Assembly: GCA_903923905.1 (NCBI GenBank)
Contig: CAIXZH010000114.1
Coordinates: 1 to 46,955 of the forward strand
DNA length: 46,955 bases
Source of the DNA: an uncultured Bacteroidia bacterium
GTDB lineage: Bacteria; Bacteroidota; Bacteroidia; Bacteroidales; Prolixibacteraceae
Direction of reading: 5' to 3'
Positions 34,144 through 43,265 of the stretch are shown piece after piece. Position 1 is the stretch's first letter; every line of letters starts with the position of its first letter. Made by a program: the position numbers and the translations under genes. The notes under the pieces were generated by a model that was given only the letters and a program-made list of their open reading frames with translations, was not told the DNA's origin and ran no database searches.

Positions 34144-37100
34144 TTATTGGGTAGTTGAATTATTCACAGGATCGGCTCTCATAGGAACTTTAACTTTCAA
34201 TCTCTTTGAACGGTAATGTTTAAATAAATCGCTCAGTGTATTGAATTCTTCTTTATAGGAAAGTCCAATACCTTGTTTATACAGAGAGGTATCATAAATT
34301 AAATCGTCGTTTGTCCGATTGTAGGCTTTCAATTGCAATTTCCCTGATTTGTTTAGTTTTACAAATACTTCCACCTCGCCAATCACCGGATTTGTAGCGT
34401 TTGACTGCAAATTGCTGTTATTGCCTATATTGCCGTTAATCGTTACCCGGTCGTTAAGGATTTGAGTACTTAGAGCTACCTCCATTTGGTTGGCATTAAC
34501 CTGATCACCCGGACGGTAATTAAATCCAATATCGAAGTCATTGCTTATTTGAGATAGCCAGTTGGAAAGTTGATTGGATAGAATATCTGAGGTAGTTGAA
34601 CCGACTACACTTGTGCTACTTGACTGAAAATCCTGTCTTCCCCGGAGGTATTCAGGAGTAAAGAACTGTCCCATAACTAATAAGGATACCATTTGTCGGT
34701 TGATATCGTCCTGTGTACTTATAAACTGATCCAGCTGATCTTTGGTTCTTTCATCGGCAGTTGGAAAGTCAATTGCAAATTTAACGGCCGGATTAAGCAA
34801 CTTTTTAGATAAGTTGATCTTACATTGTACAGGAATCCGGCGGGAATTATCATTTTGATTGTAATTAATCAAAAGATAATTAATTGGAGCTTTCAGTGTA
34901 TAAAGCGCATCGAGGTCAACAATTGCACCATAAGGATCACCATTCCATGAAATAAGTCCCCCAGGAACGATATGAAACTTTCTGACGAGCACATTCTGCA
35001 GCGTAAACATATAATCTCCCTTCTCGATTTTGTAATCGCCATAGATCAAAAAATTACCCTCTTTATCATACTTAAACCGCAGGTCACCAGATCCATATCC
35101 ATTGATTGCATCACCTACTGTTGAACGGAAAAGCAACTGTACCTTTGCATCAGGAGTGGCCGCAATATCAAGGTTTATTTCCAGACCGCCGGAATCGAAA
35201 GTTCGGGCAGTAGGCGAATTCTTTTGCTGAAGGGTATCTGCACTTACAAACCGGATAAAATCGTATTCATTAACTGATTCCGGATTCTCAAACGGTACAT
35301 TTATCTGGGTTCCAGGTTTTGATTTTAACAAAATATCCAGACGGATATCAGCTATCTTTCCATAAATTTTGATAGACCCTGCACCATGAGCGAGGCCATA
35401 AAAATAATTGTTGTCTGCCGGAGCCGTATTCAGGACCATTATATTTTCTGTCACAGCAGTCATATCGTAAGTCATGTGGTTGAATAAATTATGAGTAATT
35501 ACACCATTGAACCTGGCTTTGTTTTTTTCGGCATCGAAAATCTGAATATTTTTAAAATTTATGGAGTCTCCCGAAAACCTGACTGTATCATTCAGTGAAT
35601 AAATCACTTTTGTATAATCAATACCAATTTTTGCATTTGTCACTGCAACATTACCGTTGAATTTAGGCTCTGAAAGTTTCCCGGTAATGTTAACCATTCC
35701 ATTCCCTCTTCCTTCAACTTTGTTAGCAAAACTACTTAAAATTGGAAGCAATGATTCGAGCGGATAATCGGTCAATGAGGTATGATAGTTAATACTGTCA
35801 CTCTTTGGCTGGTAATATCCCTTCAAATCAAATCCTATTTTTGAATCTTTAACAAGTTTCAGTGTAGTATTTAACTTCGAATGCTCCTGATCCCAACTGT
35901 TATCAAGCAAGATATCGCCAAAGTTTTTTTCCAGGTAGGTAAAGTCTGAAACTTTCATTCGACTTGTCAGATAAAGGGAGTGATAAGGGTCTGCAATAGA
36001 TGTGGTTCCATCTAATTCGCCAAAGATCCCAACCTCTTCTCCGAGTAATAAGTCGAGATTGCTTAATTTGACTTTCGTGAATTCAATATTGATTTGATCG
36101 GAGGAATTATCGGCAACTTTCCCGAAAATTCTGAACCGTTCCTGCTTATGGTGTATATTAAAATTGTCGATTGCAACTGAAGTTGAATCAAGGTGGAGGT
36201 GACTTCTTTCGATTTGCCATAAGGAGTCGGCAAGCCAGATCTTTGACGGATTGAGATAGAAGTCAGCCAGGTTATCTCCCCGCTTATCTTTAGTGAAAAT
36301 ACCCAGAAAATCTATTTTCCCGGAGTAGGTGGGTACTGCAGTATTATTCCATGTAATCGTAGTATTTAGACTGTCATTCACCAGTTTGTTATTTATGGAG
36401 AAATTTTCAACAGCAACAGCTCCTCCCATCAACGCATCCTTAGTCCCAATTCTGAAAAGCCAGTTATTCCCGATATTCCGCGAATTGATCGAAAGCCCTT
36501 TTGCCTGATGCTTATAAAACTGCAATTCATTAACCATACCATCCAGATTGAGATTTTTTTTGTCTGAATCTATGCTCCCGGTAAGAACTACAGGTGATTT
36601 AACAACCAGTCCCGGCATTAAAAAACTACCCAGTTCTTCCGCTTTCTTTATCCGGATATCGAATTTAAATGCATTTTTACCCGTTGAAGCTCTGTCAGAA
36701 AAAGGTAATTTTGCCGAAGGAAGATAATGATGGAGATAATCCCGGAAAGTCAGATCAAATTCTCCAAAATGATATTTCCCGTCAATGGTAACATCAGCAA
36801 TATCAGATTGTAGCGTTATATTATTTTTTTCATCACTATTTTCGGTCTTAAGAAGGAAATCATGAATCTCTAGGGTTTTATTATCCCTGACAAATTTGAA
36901 ATCCTGAAGATTGATTTTCCCGTTAATGTTGTCAATCCTATTCCCGGTAAAATTTGCACTTACCTTAAATGAGAGATCTGCAATCTTCCTCTCCTTCTCC
37001 AGACCAAGAATCACAAGATTAGCTTTCTCCACGGTGGAAGCAAAATTGAATTCAGGAATTATCCCCTCAAAATCAGCTTTACCTGAAAAAGTCATTTTCA

Positions 37101-38565
37101 AATTATTATCTTTAACATTCAACTCACCTTCAAAACTTCGGTCACGTGCCTGTCCGTTAACATATATCGAATCTATTCTGTAATTATTGAAATAGAGACT
37201 GTCGATATTTCCGTCAATCAGCGCATTAAACTTTTTATTCCCTGAACGGGATCCATTTATTTTTACCTCCATAGTGACCGGTCCAAGGGGGGAATAATCC
37301 AGTAATTTGCCGGCCTGGAAGGATGTGGCTTTTACACTTCCCTGAAAATCAATTACTCCTGATTCTTTTGGACGAATGGCCATATCAGTGGATAATTTGC
37401 CCAAACTCCCATCTAATGTTCCATATGCAACAAAATCTGAGGGAAAGCCGCTGAAATTTCCCTGGTAGGTGAGCCTGCCCCCGGAAAGTAACTCCTGAGG
37501 GATTTTAATGTACCTTTTGGGTGAGCTATCTGGCATGCGAATTGTGGATAAATCATTGAAATCAAATGTGTTATCATACATTTTAAAGAAAATAAATGTA
37601 TTTCTCCAATCCGGTAAACCTCGAAGTTCAAGATCTGCATTTATCTGAGTCCCTTTGCCGACTTTAAAATTAATCTTCTTAAATTTCAAATTGGATAAGG
37701 AACCTTTCAATCCTCCCGAGAATTGTATTGGCTCATTCATTCCCCAAAGCTCTGGAATAACATACGATAAATCGGTGAGTGAAATGGTCGACTCCCTAAA
37801 ATCACTGTCGATAACCCAGCGGTTTGTTAAAGTCTGACTCTTTTCTGAATAGAGCGAATCAACTCCGAATAACTTGTTTCTGGAAATCTTAATTTTACTT
37901 GCCTCAATATGTGAATGGTTCGAAACTAAGGTCATATCGGAAAGTTCAAATCCATTCGAATCAATGCGGCCAGCAAACCTGAGATCTCCAATTGCAAGCC
38001 CGGACTTCTCATAAACAGAGGCATTATCGAGAAAGAAGGTAGTAACCGAATCAGTGAAATGCACATTTACGATTGAAAGGTTTAGTTTTTTGATTTCCAG
38101 ATCGTTAAAGTTTACCCCCTTGACCAGTGTATCATTTACTGTAAGATCTTTGTATTTGATTCTTGAATTGAGCAAATAAAGGTTGTTAAAAGTTATTTGC
38201 CAGGGATGAATTGTATCAGCTTTTGAATTTTCAGATCCTAACAAAAACTGATAATTATACCCCTTTGTAGCTTTTAAAATATTTATATTGGAATTTTCGA
38301 AATACAGATCACCAAAATGAACTTTCTTTTCTAATAGCTTTAAACTGTCAATACGCAGTTTTACATTACCGATTGAAAAAAGAGTATTCTTTTCCTGATC
38401 TTCAATGATCACTTTTTCGAGAACAATGCTCTTAAAGAGGGAAATATTAACTCCACCTACACTAATTCTGGCTTTAAAGGTAATGGATAATTGATCTGTA
38501 AACCATTGAGCAACAATTGTCTGAATCCTGGTTGACCGAAAAAGAGAATAAACTCCACCGAACAT
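34144..38565 (-). CDS. tamB: Translocation and assembly module protein TamB (DUF490)
   Basis: Very large envelope protein (1,473 residues from the first ATG) that spans the periplasm as a beta-taco and helps lipid transport or outer-membrane protein assembly. The AsmA-like N terminus, repeated short amphipathic strands and the C-terminal DUF490 block (GSGDLRFKYDKEGNFLIYGD, then YMFTLQNVLVRKF and IVDLDALYTLKAP) identify it. The membrane anchor lies upstream of this ATG: the open frame runs 24 more codons to 38637 and encodes KKRFKILLIIILILT, but contains no ATG, GTG or TTG. The true start is thus either non-canonical or hidden by an indel in the A7 run at about 38610. It is divergent from tsaD. 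Confidence 0.88.
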   Translation of the reverse strand: MFGGVYSLFRSTRIQTIVAQWFTDQLSITFKARISVGGVNISLFKSIVLEKVIIEDQEKNTLFSIGNVKLRIDSLKLLEKKVHFGDLYFENSNINILKATKGYNYQFLLGSENSKADTIHPWQITFNNLYLLNSRIKYKDLTVNDTLVKGVNFNDLEIKKLNLSIVNVHFTDSVTTFFLDNASVYEKSGLAIGDLRFAGRIDSNGFELSDMTLVSNHSHIEASKIKISRNKLFGVDSLYSEKSQTLTNRWVIDSDFRESTISLTDLSYVIPELWGMNEPIQFSGGLKGSLSNLKFKKINFKVGKGTQINADLELRGLPDWRNTFIFFKMYDNTFDFNDLSTIRMPDSSPKRYIKIPQELLSGGRLTYQGNFSGFPSDFVAYGTLDGSLGKLSTDMAIRPKESGVIDFQGSVKATSFQAGKLLDYSPLGPVTMEVKINGSRSGNKKFNALIDGNIDSLYFNNYRIDSIYVNGQARDRSFEGELNVKDNNLKMTFSGKADFEGIIPEFNFASTVEKANLVILGLEKERKIADLSFKVSANFTGNRIDNINGKINLQDFKFVRDNKTLEIHDFLLKTENSDEKNNITLQSDIADVTIDGKYHFGEFDLTFRDYLHHYLPSAKLPFSDRASTGKNAFKFDIRIKKAEELGSFLMPGLVVKSPVVLTGSIDSDKKNLNLDGMVNELQFYKHQAKGLSINSRNIGNNWLFRIGTKDALMGGAVAVENFSINNKLVNDSLNTTITWNNTAVPTYSGKIDFLGIFTKDKRGDNLADFYLNPSKIWLADSLWQIERSHLHLDSTSVAIDNFNIHHKQERFRIFGKVADNSSDQINIEFTKVKLSNLDLLLGEEVGIFGELDGTTSIADPYHSLYLTSRMKVSDFTYLEKNFGDILLDNSWDQEHSKLNTTLKLVKDSKIGFDLKGYYQPKSDSINYHTSLTDYPLESLLPILSSFANKVEGRGNGMVNITGKLSEPKFNGNVAVTNAKIGIDYTKVIYSLNDTVRFSGDSINFKNIQIFDAEKNKARFNGVITHNLFNHMTYDMTAVTENIMVLNTAPADNNYFYGLAHGAGSIKIYGKIADIRLDILLKSKPGTQINVPFENPESVNEYDFIRFVSADTLQQKNSPTARTFDSGGLEINLDIAATPDAKVQLLFRSTVGDAINGYGSGDLRFKYDKEGNFLIYGDYKIEKGDYMFTLQNVLVRKFHIVPGGLISWNGDPYGAIVDLDALYTLKAPINYLLINYNQNDNSRRIPVQCKINLSKKLLNPAVKFAIDFPTADERTKDQLDQFISTQDDINRQMVSLLVMGQFFTPEYLRGRQDFQSSSTSVVGSTTSDILSNQLSNWLSQISNDFDIGFNYRPGDQVNANQMEVALSTQILNDRVTINGNIGNNSNLQSNATNPVIGEVEVFVKLNKSGKLQLKAYNRTNDDLIYDTSLYKQGIGLSYKEEFNTLSDLFKHYRSKRLKVKVPMRADPVNNSTTQ

Positions 38566-38651
38566 GCAAGTGAGTATAAGGATGATGATAAGTAATATTT
38601 TAAACCTTTTTTTGATACTTTTGAGTTTTAATTTTAATCAACAATAAATTT

Positions 38652-38661
38652 GTACGCGTAC
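38652..38661. promoter_or_regulatory. Perfect 10-bp palindrome between divergent tamB and tsaD
   Basis: GTACGCGTAC is a perfect palindrome in the roughly 105-base intergenic region. It could be a protein-binding site, but it is short enough to be chance. Confidence 0.2.
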
Positions 38662-38745
38662 TTCTGTTTTGATGTTTTAAAAATAGCACTTTTTGAAGTC
38701 TGTTTAAAGGGGTAATCATACAAATTGATCAAAACTGGATAAATA

Positions 38746-39786
38746 ATGGCAAAGGGAAAAAACAACGACGTTATAATTCTGGGAATCGAATCGTCATGTG
38801 ATGATACTGCAGCAGCAATAATTTGTAATAATTTGATTATTAGCAATGAAGTAGCTAGTCAGGCAGTTCATATGGCTTATGGTGGTGTCGTGCCGGAACT
38901 AGCCTCGAGAGCCCATCAACAAAATATTATACCGGTTGTTGATCTGGCAATCAGGAATGCTGGAATTTCGATTGACCAGATTTCGGCAGTCGCTTTTACC
39001 AGAGGTCCCGGATTGCTGGGATCTTTACTTGTAGGTACCTCGTTTGCGAAAGGCTTTGCCCTGGCCAGAAATATTCCATTAATTGAGGTGAATCATTTAC
39101 AGGGACACGTTCTTGCACATTTTATTCAGGAACGATCAGTGGATTCGAGGAAACCTGGATTCCCTTTTTTATGTTTGTTGGTTTCAGGTGGTAATTCGCA
39201 GATCATCATTGTAAGGGATTACCTCGATATGGAGGTTATCGGACAAACTATAGATGATGCCGCAGGCGAAGCGTTCGATAAATGTGCAAAAGTTATGGGA
39301 TTACCCTATCCTGGTGGTCCATTGATTGACAAATTAGCGAAAGAGGGTAATTCAAGGGCATTTGTATTTGCCAAACCACGTATACCCGGATTAGACTACA
39401 GTTTTAGCGGTTTAAAAACTTCTTTTCTCTATTTTATTCGTGACAGGATCACAGAAAATCCCGATTTTATTAATGAGAATAAGGCTGACATTTGTGCCTC
39501 TTTGCAGGAAACTATTATTCAGGTGTTGATGACAAAAGTTATTCAGGCAGCAAAAGAAACAGGAATCCGGACAATAGCAGTTGCCGGCGGTGTCTCTGCA
39601 AATTCCGGATTGAGGGAGGCCTTACTTAATGCTGCAGTGAAATACAACTGGGAGATGCATATTCCGCCTTTCAAATTTACAACGGATAATGCAGCAATGA
39701 TTGCAATTACCGGCTATTATAAATTTCTGAAAGGTGAATTTTCATCTCACGATGCAGTACCTTATTCCAGAGTATCTTTAAAGTAG
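38746..39786 (+). CDS. tsaD: tRNA N6-adenosine threonylcarbamoyltransferase
   Basis: Cytosolic enzyme that, with TsaB and TsaE, transfers threonylcarbamoyl to A37 of ANN-decoding tRNAs. The start ILGIESSCDDTAAAI is the family signature. The metal site is in ELASRAHQQN and NHLQGHVLAH; the nucleotide site includes LLVSGGNSQ, DDAAGEAFDKCAK and VAGGVSANSGLR. Length (346) is standard. It is a single plus-strand gene ending at a strong hairpin shared with glyA. Confidence 0.97.
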   Translation: MAKGKNNDVIILGIESSCDDTAAAIICNNLIISNEVASQAVHMAYGGVVPELASRAHQQNIIPVVDLAIRNAGISIDQISAVAFTRGPGLLGSLLVGTSFAKGFALARNIPLIEVNHLQGHVLAHFIQERSVDSRKPGFPFLCLLVSGGNSQIIIVRDYLDMEVIGQTIDDAAGEAFDKCAKVMGLPYPGGPLIDKLAKEGNSRAFVFAKPRIPGLDYSFSGLKTSFLYFIRDRITENPDFINENKADICASLQETIIQVLMTKVIQAAKETGIRTIAVAGGVSANSGLREALLNAAVKYNWEMHIPPFKFTTDNAAMIAITGYYKFLKGEFSSHDAVPYSRVSLK

Positions 39787-39837
39787 AAGATTTAAAAACA
39801 TGTTGTAATCTCCATAAATACTGTGTTGTATGATAAA

Positions 39838-39880
39838 ATAAAGAATCCGGAATCAAAAAATATGACTCCGGATTCTTTAT
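39838..39880. terminator. Bidirectional terminator between tsaD and glyA
   Basis: ATAAAGAATCCGGA (39838-39851) and TCCGGATTCTTTAT (39867-39880) are perfect 14-bp arms with a 15-base loop. The arms end in A/T runs on both sides, so the structure can stop transcription from tsaD (+) and glyA (-). Confidence 0.85.
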
Positions 39881-39899
39881 AAATTATTAGTTAACGAGA

Positions 39900-41180
39900 T
39901 TACCAGGCAAACATTGGGTAACCTTCCATCATTTGATTCACCCGGCCTCGAACGTCTGCAATTACGCTTTCGTCCTCCGGATTCTGAAGAACCTCATCAA
40001 TCAGATCAACGATTAGTGCCATATGCTCTTCTTGCATCCCTCGTGTAGTGATTGCCGGAGTACCGACGCGTAAACCGGAGGTAAGAAATGGAGAGCGTGA
40101 ATCAAAAGGAACCATATTTTTATTGATCGTTATATCGGCTAAAACCAATGCATTTTCAGCTTTTTTCCCGGTAAGATCAGGGAATTTGGTTCTCAGATCG
40201 ATAAGCATGGAATGGTTGTCTGTGCCACCGGAAATCACCTTGTATCCCTTGTCGATAAAGGCTTTGGCCATAACTCTGGCATTTTTCTGTACCAGAATCT
40301 GATAATCCTTGTACTCTGGTTCCAATGCTTCGCCGAAAGCAACTGCCTTAGAGGCAATTACATGTTCAAGAGGCCCACCCTGAATCCCCGGGAAAATAGC
40401 AGAATCAAGTAGAGAAGACATCATCTTTAATTCACCTTTTTTTGTGGTTAGTCCCCAGGGATTTTCAAAATCTTTGCCCAAGAGAATTATTCCGCCACGC
40501 GGACCACGTAAAGTTTTATGAGTTGTAGAGGTAACGATGTGTGCATAATTAACCGGATTGTCCAATAACCCGGCTGCTATCAATCCTGCCGGATGGGCCA
40601 TATCAACCATGAAAATGGCTCCGATTTTATCAGCAAGGTTTCGCATCCGCTGATAATCCCATTCGCGCGAATAGGCTGATGCCCCTGCAATGATCAATTT
40701 AGGCCTTTCCTTTATGGCAACTTCTTCCATCATGTCATAATCCACCAAACCAGTATCTTCTTTTACTGAATATGCTATCGGATGATATAATAAACCCGAA
40801 GAGTTAACCGGTGAACCATGTGAAAGGTGACCTCCATGGGACAAATCTAGCCCCATAAATGTATCTCCTGGTTTGAGTACAGTCATCAAAACAGCCATAT
40901 TAGCCTGTGCACCTGAGTGTGGCTGAACATTCGCATACTCCGCTCCAAAAAGCTTTTTTAAACGATCGATTGCAAGCTGCTCTGCTTCATCAATAAACTG
41001 ACAACCACCATAATAGCGATGACCTGGGTAGCCTTCAGCATATTTATTAGTCAGGCAGGAGCCCATAGCTGCCATCACCTGGTCCGAGACGAAATTTTCA
41101 GAGGCGATCAGTTCAATGCCATGAAGCTGTCGTTGTCTCTCTTTTTCAATGATTTCAAAAATCTGTGTATCCTTTTTCAT
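39900..41180 (-). CDS. glyA: Serine hydroxymethyltransferase
   Basis: Cytosolic PLP enzyme interconverting serine and glycine with tetrahydrofolate, supplying one-carbon units. The PLP lysine lies in the canonical [14 protein letters not shown]. Other hallmarks are ELIASENF at the N terminus, [13 protein letters not shown], and [14 protein letters not shown] before the lysine. Length (426) is normal for bacteria. It lies 38 bases downstream of the chloride-channel gene on the same strand and has its own candidate promoter in that spacer. Confidence 0.97.
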   Translation of the reverse strand: MKKDTQIFEIIEKERQRQLHGIELIASENFVSDQVMAAMGSCLTNKYAEGYPGHRYYGGCQFIDEAEQLAIDRLKKLFGAEYANVQPHSGAQANMAVLMTVLKPGDTFMGLDLSHGGHLSHGSPVNSSGLLYHPIAYSVKEDTGLVDYDMMEEVAIKERPKLIIAGASAYSREWDYQRMRNLADKIGAIFMVDMAHPAGLIAAGLLDNPVNYAHIVTSTTHKTLRGPRGGIILLGKDFENPWGLTTKKGELKMMSSLLDSAIFPGIQGGPLEHVIASKAVAFGEALEPEYKDYQILVQKNARVMAKAFIDKGYKVISGGTDNHSMLIDLRTKFPDLTGKKAENALVLADITINKNMVPFDSRSPFLTSGLRVGTPAITTRGMQEEHMALIVDLIDEVLQNPEDESVIADVRGRVNQMMEGYPMFAW

Positions 41181-41207
41181 TCTTTAAACTTTGGATAAAT
41201 TTAAGTG

Positions 41208-41215
41208 CAAATTTA
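41208..41215 (-). promoter_or_regulatory. Predicted -7 box for glyA
   Basis: Minus strand TAAATTTG matches TAnnTTTG fully, 27 bases before the glyA ATG. It lies in the 38-base gap after the channel gene, so glyA can be transcribed on its own. Confidence 0.4.
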
Positions 41216-41218
41216 CTG

Positions 41219-42994
41219 TTATTCTTCCGAAAACCGAACTAGTTCTGTTCGATAGGCATTAAAAATAGTTGACTTTGATATAAAACCGATGTATTTCCTG
41301 TTGTTGACAACCGGCAGATTCCATACCCCACTCTCATTGAATTTTTTCATCACATTCTCCATTTTCTCATCCGGTGCAATAATTTCAGGAGGCATGATCA
41401 TCAAATCTCTAACCAGTGTTGTTGCATATCGGTCCTTATCAAACATGAACTCTCTGATATCATCCAGAAGAACAACACCGCAGAAATTTCCCTCCTGATC
41501 GATAACCGGAAATAAATTACGTTTTGATTTGGAAACAATTTTAACTAATTCTCCAAGGGTACTTTCGACATTCACTGTCAGGTGATCGGTTTCAATCACA
41601 TTTTTTAATTTCATTAGGGTGAGTACTGCCTTATCCTTATTGTGAGTGATCAGTTCGCCACGTTGTGCCAGTCGTAAGTGATACAGTGAATGCGGCAGTA
41701 ACGGTTTGATGGTGAGGTAGGCAGTGGCTGAAGTGACCATTAATGGAATCAACAGTCCAAACCCGCCGGTAATTTCCGCGATCAGAAAAATTGCTGTCAT
41801 AGGCGATTGCATTACTCCGGCCATCATGCCGGCCATTCCGGCAAGAGCAAAATTCCGGGCTGGTACCAGATTGCCATCCAGATTTAATATGGACGAAACA
41901 AAAAATCCTGCCATACTTCCTAAGAATAGGGAAGGGGCAAAAATACCGCCGCTTCCGCCGGCCCCGGTTGTTGTGGCAGATGCGACAATCTTTACGAGCA
42001 TGATTAAAAAGATCATTCCAATTAAAATAAACTTGTCGTCCTTAAACCCTACAAAAAGTGAATTATTCAGAATATTCGACCCACTGTCCGTAAGAATCTG
42101 ATCAATGCTAAAATAACCTTCTCCCCAAAGCGAAGGGAATAAAAAAATAAACACCCCCAGCAATATTCCCCCAATAAGTACTTTGAGATAAGGATTGTTT
42201 ATCTTCCGGAAACGACCTTCAACCAATAAATTCCCCTGAGTGAAGAGATATGAAAATAGACCACAGAAGATCCCTAACACAATGTACCATGGAATATTTG
42301 CTACATTGAATGCTTTATCTATCTGAAAATCAAAATGGTGAGCACTTCCCATCAAGAAATAGGCCAGGGAGGCTGACATCGATGCAGAGATCATCAAAGG
42401 AAGCAAAGAGGCCATTGACATATCGAGCATCAATACCTCGATGGCAAATAACATTCCGGCAATGGGCGCCTTGAAGATTCCGGCAATTGCTCCGGCAGCT
42501 CCACAACCAATTAGTACGGTCATGGTATGGTAACTGAGATTAAACCGCCGGGCAATATTAGAGCCAATTGATGAACCGGTGAGTACTACTGGTGCTTCGG
42601 CTCCGACCGATCCGCCAAACCCAATGGTTATTGTGCTTGAAATAATCGAGGTGAACATATTATGCGCACGCATCCGACCTCTCTTGTTGGCTATGGAGTC
42701 AAGAACTTTTGTCACGCCATGGCCAATATCGTCCTTAACAAAATACCTGACATACAATACAGTAATAAGTATGCCGATTCCGGGATACGCCAAATACCGA
42801 TAACTCTCAGAATAGGAGGTGAAGTTCTGGGTTAAAAATTTTCCAAGATGGTAGATCAGATTTTTTAGAATAATTGCGGCAAAACCACTCAATAAACCAA
42901 CAACAAAACTTAAAATCAATAATATTTCGCGTTCATTGAGGTGCTTCAAGCGCCACGAGTTGATATATGTGGTTATTGCGACTAATTTTTTCAT
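41219..42994 (-). CDS. CLC-family chloride channel/antiporter with CBS pair
   Basis: Inner-membrane CLC protein of 591 residues. Anion-selectivity motifs are GFGGSVGAEAPVV (125-137), whose Glu133 fits the gating glutamate of G-x-E-x-P, and GAGGSGGIFAPSLFLG in the second half. About ten to twelve membrane helices end near residue 440, followed by two CBS domains (about 460-515 and 525-585, e.g. NRKYIGFISKSTIF) that probably bind adenine nucleotides. The proton-coupling glutamate that separates antiporters from channels cannot be placed with certainty by eye. The gene is preceded by its own -7 box and a group of palindromes. Confidence 0.92.
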   Translation of the reverse strand: MKKLVAITTYINSWRLKHLNEREILLILSFVVGLLSGFAAIILKNLIYHLGKFLTQNFTSYSESYRYLAYPGIGILITVLYVRYFVKDDIGHGVTKVLDSIANKRGRMRAHNMFTSIISSTITIGFGGSVGAEAPVVLTGSSIGSNIARRFNLSYHTMTVLIGCGAAGAIAGIFKAPIAGMLFAIEVLMLDMSMASLLPLMISASMSASLAYFLMGSAHHFDFQIDKAFNVANIPWYIVLGIFCGLFSYLFTQGNLLVEGRFRKINNPYLKVLIGGILLGVFIFLFPSLWGEGYFSIDQILTDSGSNILNNSLFVGFKDDKFILIGMIFLIMLVKIVASATTTGAGGSGGIFAPSLFLGSMAGFFVSSILNLDGNLVPARNFALAGMAGMMAGVMQSPMTAIFLIAEITGGFGLLIPLMVTSATAYLTIKPLLPHSLYHLRLAQRGELITHNKDKAVLTLMKLKNVIETDHLTVNVESTLGELVKIVSKSKRNLFPVIDQEGNFCGVVLLDDIREFMFDKDRYATTLVRDLMIMPPEIIAPDEKMENVMKKFNESGVWNLPVVNNRKYIGFISKSTIFNAYRTELVRFSEE

Positions 42995-43001
42995 TGCCCC
43001 G

Positions 43002-43009
43002 CAAATTTA
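43002..43009 (-). promoter_or_regulatory. Predicted -7 box for the CLC gene
   Basis: Minus strand TAAATTTG is a full match and ends only 8 bases from the ATG at 42994. The transcript would have almost no leader. Confidence 0.4.
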
Positions 43010-43030
43010 GCTTTATTTTCAAAATAATGC

Positions 43031-43061
43031 AGTCCGGACTATATCAATATAGGTGCATGCA
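43031..43061. promoter_or_regulatory. Three adjoining palindromes upstream of the CLC gene
   Basis: AGTCCGGACT (43031-43040), CTATAT-CA-ATATAG (43039-43052) and TGCATGCA (43054-43061) are each perfect palindromes lying end to end. They cover where a -33 box and upstream operator would sit for the minus-strand CLC promoter. Confidence 0.35.
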
Positions 43062-43194
43062 AAAGTCAATCTTTGAATATTGCACATTCCCTGTTGTAGA
43101 TTCTTAGTTTTCATTTTCAGCCCTCACTTTATCTATAAAATACCAGCAAATTACTCATATGATTGAGACTACTATTTTGATACCTATTTAAAAT

Positions 43195-43229
43195 AAAAAG
43201 AGGATCACATTTTCGGGTGTCCTCTTTTT
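43195..43229 (-). terminator. Rho-independent terminator of the 43266 gene
   Basis: AAAAAGAGGA (43195-43204) pairs with TCCTCTTTTT (43220-43229); inner CAC/GTG pairs extend the stem past one bulged T. On the minus strand the stem ends in TTTTTATTTT, a good U-tract, just after the stop of the low-complexity protein gene. Confidence 0.85.
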
Positions 43230-43265
43230 AGCTGCATTACAAAATTTTAGGAATTCTGTGCTTCG

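Noticed and set aside
38600-38646. Programmed -1 frameshift at the A-AAA-AAG heptamer before tamB
   Set aside because: A -1 slip from the TTG frame leads to GLKYYLSSS, not to the tamB anchor frame. Only a +1 shift or one-base indel joins them, so a classical -1 signal does not explain it.
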